A model generated the notes under the pieces. That model saw nothing but the letters and a program-made list of their open reading frames with translations, was not told the origin of the DNA and searched no databases. From Pilimelia terevasa (GTDB lineage: Bacteria > Actinomycetota > Actinomycetes > Mycobacteriales > Micromonosporaceae), in NCBI RefSeq assembly GCF_014647915.1, contig NZ_BMQC01000018.1:1-64000 (forward strand): a DNA stretch of 64,000 nucleotides, in the 5' to 3' direction. Shown in pieces: positions 61,737-64,000 of this stretch; position 1 is the stretch's first letter; every line of letters begins with the position of its first letter. The translations under genes and the position numbers were made by a program.

Positions 61737-63415
61737 CAACCGTCCCGCTGATTGTGAAGGCCGAGCCGGTCACCCGGTTCGACCGCAGGGAGCAGCGCCG
61801 ACGTAACCCGGCCGTGGCCGTGGTCTACGCGACGAGCGACGGAATGGTCGACATCATCGGCGGCGGCAAGCCGATGACGTTGACCGACCAGGTCGCCGGC
61901 AGGTATTCGATGCGCTATGAGGTGGACATCAGCGACCATCACCGCACGGTGGAACTGCGCACGGCGCCGCCACCCGCCAAGGGCGGCATCTACCACTTCA
62001 CCACCCAGCTCAACATCGGCTTCCGCGTGTGCGACCCGGGCGAAGTCGTACGCCGCCACGTTAAGGACGGCCTGCAGGTCGTCTGCGACTACCTCATGTA
62101 CGTCCTACACGAGATCTGCCCGGACTTCGCCATCGAGGAAGCCAAGGACGCCCAAGACGCGGTCAACGCCAGGTTCCGCCAGGGCACGACCATCGACGGC
62201 TACCTCGACCTCTACCAGTGCCGGGCGCGACTGGGGCTCGACGCCGACGCGACCGCCTACCTCAAGGCCAAGGAGCAGGCCGACCGTGACCTGCTCGTCA
62301 AGGCGGCCGAGCACCGAGTGAGCGCCAACACCGCCCGGCAGGAGAACGAGATCGACCTGATCAAGCAGAGTGGCGATCTCGAACGGCGCGCACGCGAGCA
62401 CGACGCGCTCACCGGCCGCGTGCTCGACGCACACGGTGTACTGGCGCTCCACCTGGAGAAGAACCCGCACGACACCCTCAACGCCGTGAACGTCGCCGCC
62501 GAACTCGAGACCCGCCAGCACGCCGCGATCGAAGCCGCGGACCAGCGACACTGGGAAAAGTTCCAGTTCCTAGCCGACAAGAACCTCGTCCAGGCGGTGG
62601 ACGTCGCACCGATCCGCGATCGGCTCATCACCGGCAGTGCGCAGGTGCAGGCGTCGCTGCCGATGGGGTCCGCTAGCGGCTGGGACGAGCCGCTCCCACA
62701 CGCCGGGGGAACCGTCCCGGCCGGCAGCGTCCCCGGACTCATCCCCATCTACGTCGTCATCGACGGGTCGTGCGACGCCGCAGCCGGCACCGCGAGGGTC
62801 AACGCTGGTCTGCAGTCGTTGTACGACGCGGTGGCCGCCGACGCGGATGTCGCCAGGGTGGTCCGGCTGGCGGTCCTGACCTACAGCGACCGCGCGACCG
62901 TGCGGATGGCGATGCAGGCGGTCCGCAACGGCCAGCGGCCGCCGCCCATGGAGCCGGGCACCGGTCCGGCTCGCCTGGCGGTCGCGTTCGAGCGACTGAT
63001 GGACTGCATTCCCGATGACGCGGTCGCGCTCAAAAAGGAGACGTCGTCGCTGCGCCGCCCGCAGGTACTCCTGCTAAGCGGTAGTCAGCCGAGCGACGAC
63101 CCCCGGTGGCGCGAGTCCTATAGCGAGCTCGTCGATCGGGACCGGCAGCGGTATGCACCGGACGTCATTGCCTGCGGCATCGGAGCGGCCGCCCCGCGCA
63201 CGATGCTGAGCATTGCCACCCGACCGGAGCTGGCGTTCGTGTCCCTCGACAACGACATCCACACGTCCGTGGACCGGTTTTGGGCATTCGCCCAGCGACG
63301 GGTCATCGAGTACGGCCGCGCCATACTCGACGGCGACCAGAACGCGACCATCGTCGGCCCGGACGGCTTCCGCCCGGCCGCCGAACTGCTGGCCTCACCT
63401 GCCCAAGGGGACTGA
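61733..63415 (+). CDS. SPFH-like/coiled-coil protein with C-terminal vWA-like domain
   Basis: A 560-residue protein; ATG follows GGAGG by 7 nt and overlaps the previous stop. Residues about 30-160 form a beta-rich domain (YHFTTQLNIGFRVCDPGEVV) followed by helices, reminiscent of SPFH/band-7 proteins. Residues 170-320 are charged helix, probably coiled coil (KAKEQADRDLLVKAAEHR, AELETRQHAAIEAADQRHW). Residues about 335-520 are a vWA-like fold: LIPIYVVIDGSCDAAAG at the MIDAS position, LAVLTYSD, and RPQVLLLSGSQPSDDPRW. The DxSxS metal site is altered to D-G-S-C-D and the later Asp of the SDG motif is Ser-Gly-Ser, so metal binding is doubtful. Acts perhaps as an oligomeric membrane or scaffold partner. 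Confidence 0.7.
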   Translation: MTTVPLIVKAEPVTRFDRREQRRRNPAVAVVYATSDGMVDIIGGGKPMTLTDQVAGRYSMRYEVDISDHHRTVELRTAPPPAKGGIYHFTTQLNIGFRVCDPGEVVRRHVKDGLQVVCDYLMYVLHEICPDFAIEEAKDAQDAVNARFRQGTTIDGYLDLYQCRARLGLDADATAYLKAKEQADRDLLVKAAEHRVSANTARQENEIDLIKQSGDLERRAREHDALTGRVLDAHGVLALHLEKNPHDTLNAVNVAAELETRQHAAIEAADQRHWEKFQFLADKNLVQAVDVAPIRDRLITGSAQVQASLPMGSASGWDEPLPHAGGTVPAGSVPGLIPIYVVIDGSCDAAAGTARVNAGLQSLYDAVAADADVARVVRLAVLTYSDRATVRMAMQAVRNGQRPPPMEPGTGPARLAVAFERLMDCIPDDAVALKKETSSLRRPQVLLLSGSQPSDDPRWRESYSELVDRDRQRYAPDVIACGIGAAAPRTMLSIATRPELAFVSLDNDIHTSVDRFWAFAQRRVIEYGRAILDGDQNATIVGPDGFRPAAELLASPAQGD

Positions 63416-63419
63416 CACC

Positions 63420-64000
63420 ATGCCGGACGTACGCGGCCACCTGCTTCCGATCTACGTTCTCGCCGACGAGTCGGGATCCATGATGGATCAAATGAAGGAG
63501 CTCAACAATGGTCTCGCCTCGCTGCACGAGGCGCTACTCGGCGAACCGATGACAGCCGCCAAGGTGCGATTCTCGATCATGGGATTCTCCCACGACGTTG
63601 TCCTTCGCCTGCACCTCGCAGACCTGCGCACGGAGAGCCAGCTGCCGGCGCTGGTCGACCGGGGCACGACGAGCTACAGTGCGGCCTTCCAGGCACTCCT
63701 AACACAGATCCCCGTGGACGTTAACCACCTCAAGACCCAGCGGTACGCCGTGCACCGCCCCGCGGTGTTCTTCCTCAGCGACGGCAAGCCCGACCACGAC
63801 GATAGGTGGCGGCCGATCCACCAGAGCCTCACGGACCGGCAGCGCACGCTGGGTGCTCCCAACATCATCGCCTGCGGCATCGGAGCCGCGGACCCGAGCA
63901 CGATCCTGAGCGTGGCGACGCAGCCGGACTATGCGTTCGTCGCGATCGCCGGCGTCGACATCGGCCAGTCGGTGGCCAAGTTCTGCACGGCGTTGACCAA
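63420..64000 (+). CDS. TerY-like vWA protein (3' end outside window)
   Basis: The first 193 residues are visible. The ATG lies 4 nt after the previous stop, with AAGGGG upstream. It is a vWA domain with intact MIDAS: VLADESGSM (Asp16, Ser18, Ser20), RGTTSYSAAFQALL (Thr) and FFLSDGKPDHD (Asp). The sequence IIACGIGAADPSTILSVATQ matches the corresponding part of the upstream gene (CGIGAAAPRTMLSIATR), so the two arose by duplication. TerY-like vWA proteins occur in tellurite-type and phosphatase/kinase triads; such genes may continue beyond the window. Confidence 0.8.
   Translation, partial: MPDVRGHLLPIYVLADESGSMMDQMKELNNGLASLHEALLGEPMTAAKVRFSIMGFSHDVVLRLHLADLRTESQLPALVDRGTTSYSAAFQALLTQIPVDVNHLKTQRYAVHRPAVFFLSDGKPDHDDRWRPIHQSLTDRQRTLGAPNIIACGIGAADPSTILSVATQPDYAFVAIAGVDIGQSVAKFCTALT

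Overview
The window is high-GC DNA typical of a filamentous actinomycete. The integrases, the XRE/ImmA/membrane/PAP2 operon, the RHS-LamG secreted proteins and the codon usage together suggest a Micromonospora-like member of the Micromonosporaceae; this is inference, because no ribosomal or housekeeping marker is present. No complete tRNA, rRNA or CRISPR array was seen. Almost everything is accessory DNA: mobile-element modules, polymorphic toxins and several layers of genome defence.

Layout. (1) 1-8.7 kb: end of an integrative element, all on the + strand. It holds a 49-bp tandem repeat, a translationally coupled run of DNA methyltransferases and a PP-loop (PAPS-reductase-like) protein, small excisionase-like HTH genes separated by strong hairpins, and a tyrosine integrase followed by the decayed tail of a second integrase copy. 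One cytosine methylase here is frameshifted. (2) 8.8-21.9 kb, - strand: a secretion/contact-toxin operon with a PPC-like repeat protein, a LamG protein, a 2131-residue RHS protein with a pre-toxin region and a short C-terminal toxin, and an overlapping putative immunity gene. (3) 22.1-25.1 kb, - strand: a coupled XRE regulator / ImmA-like protease / polytopic membrane protein / PAP2-like operon.

(4) 25.5-50.9 kb: a 25-kb restriction-like defence island. Reading along the - strand it has a sigma-70 factor, a drmA-like helicase and a drmB-like DUF1998 protein; then, after a short + strand vsr endonuclease gene, a drmD-like SNF2 helicase, a 1565-residue drmMI-like methylase, a 2107-residue DEAD/DUF1998 helicase, a RelE-like/UvrD fusion and an HNH nuclease. 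A divergent C5-cytosine methylase closes the right end. The core looks like class 1 DISARM, but no phospholipase-D protein (drmC) is seen, and two extra helicases, Vsr, HNH, a sigma factor and a second methylase are present. The four genes from drmD to the UvrD fusion overlap by 1-4 nt, so they are almost certainly one translationally coupled operon.

(5) 51.7-56.6 kb: a mobile-element junction. It has a 47-bp tRNA-Arg 3'-end fragment (att core), a tyrosine integrase broken by a 4-bp repeat expansion, a NucA/NucB-type nuclease-toxin remnant, a small HNH gene pair, an unknown gene and an IS3-family transposase scrap. (6) 56.8-64.0 kb, + strand: a possibly undescribed signalling/defence cluster with a SLOG-domain membrane protein, a TIR plus cyclase-like-domain protein, a large NTPase-like protein with a degenerate P-loop, an SPFH-like/coiled-coil/vWA-like protein, and a TerY-like vWA protein cut off by the window end. 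The last four are coupled or separated by only 4 nt. TIR next to SLOG-TM resembles the logic of Thoeris, and the vWA proteins resemble TerY-centred systems. All functional statements rest on reading sequence motifs; no database search was possible.
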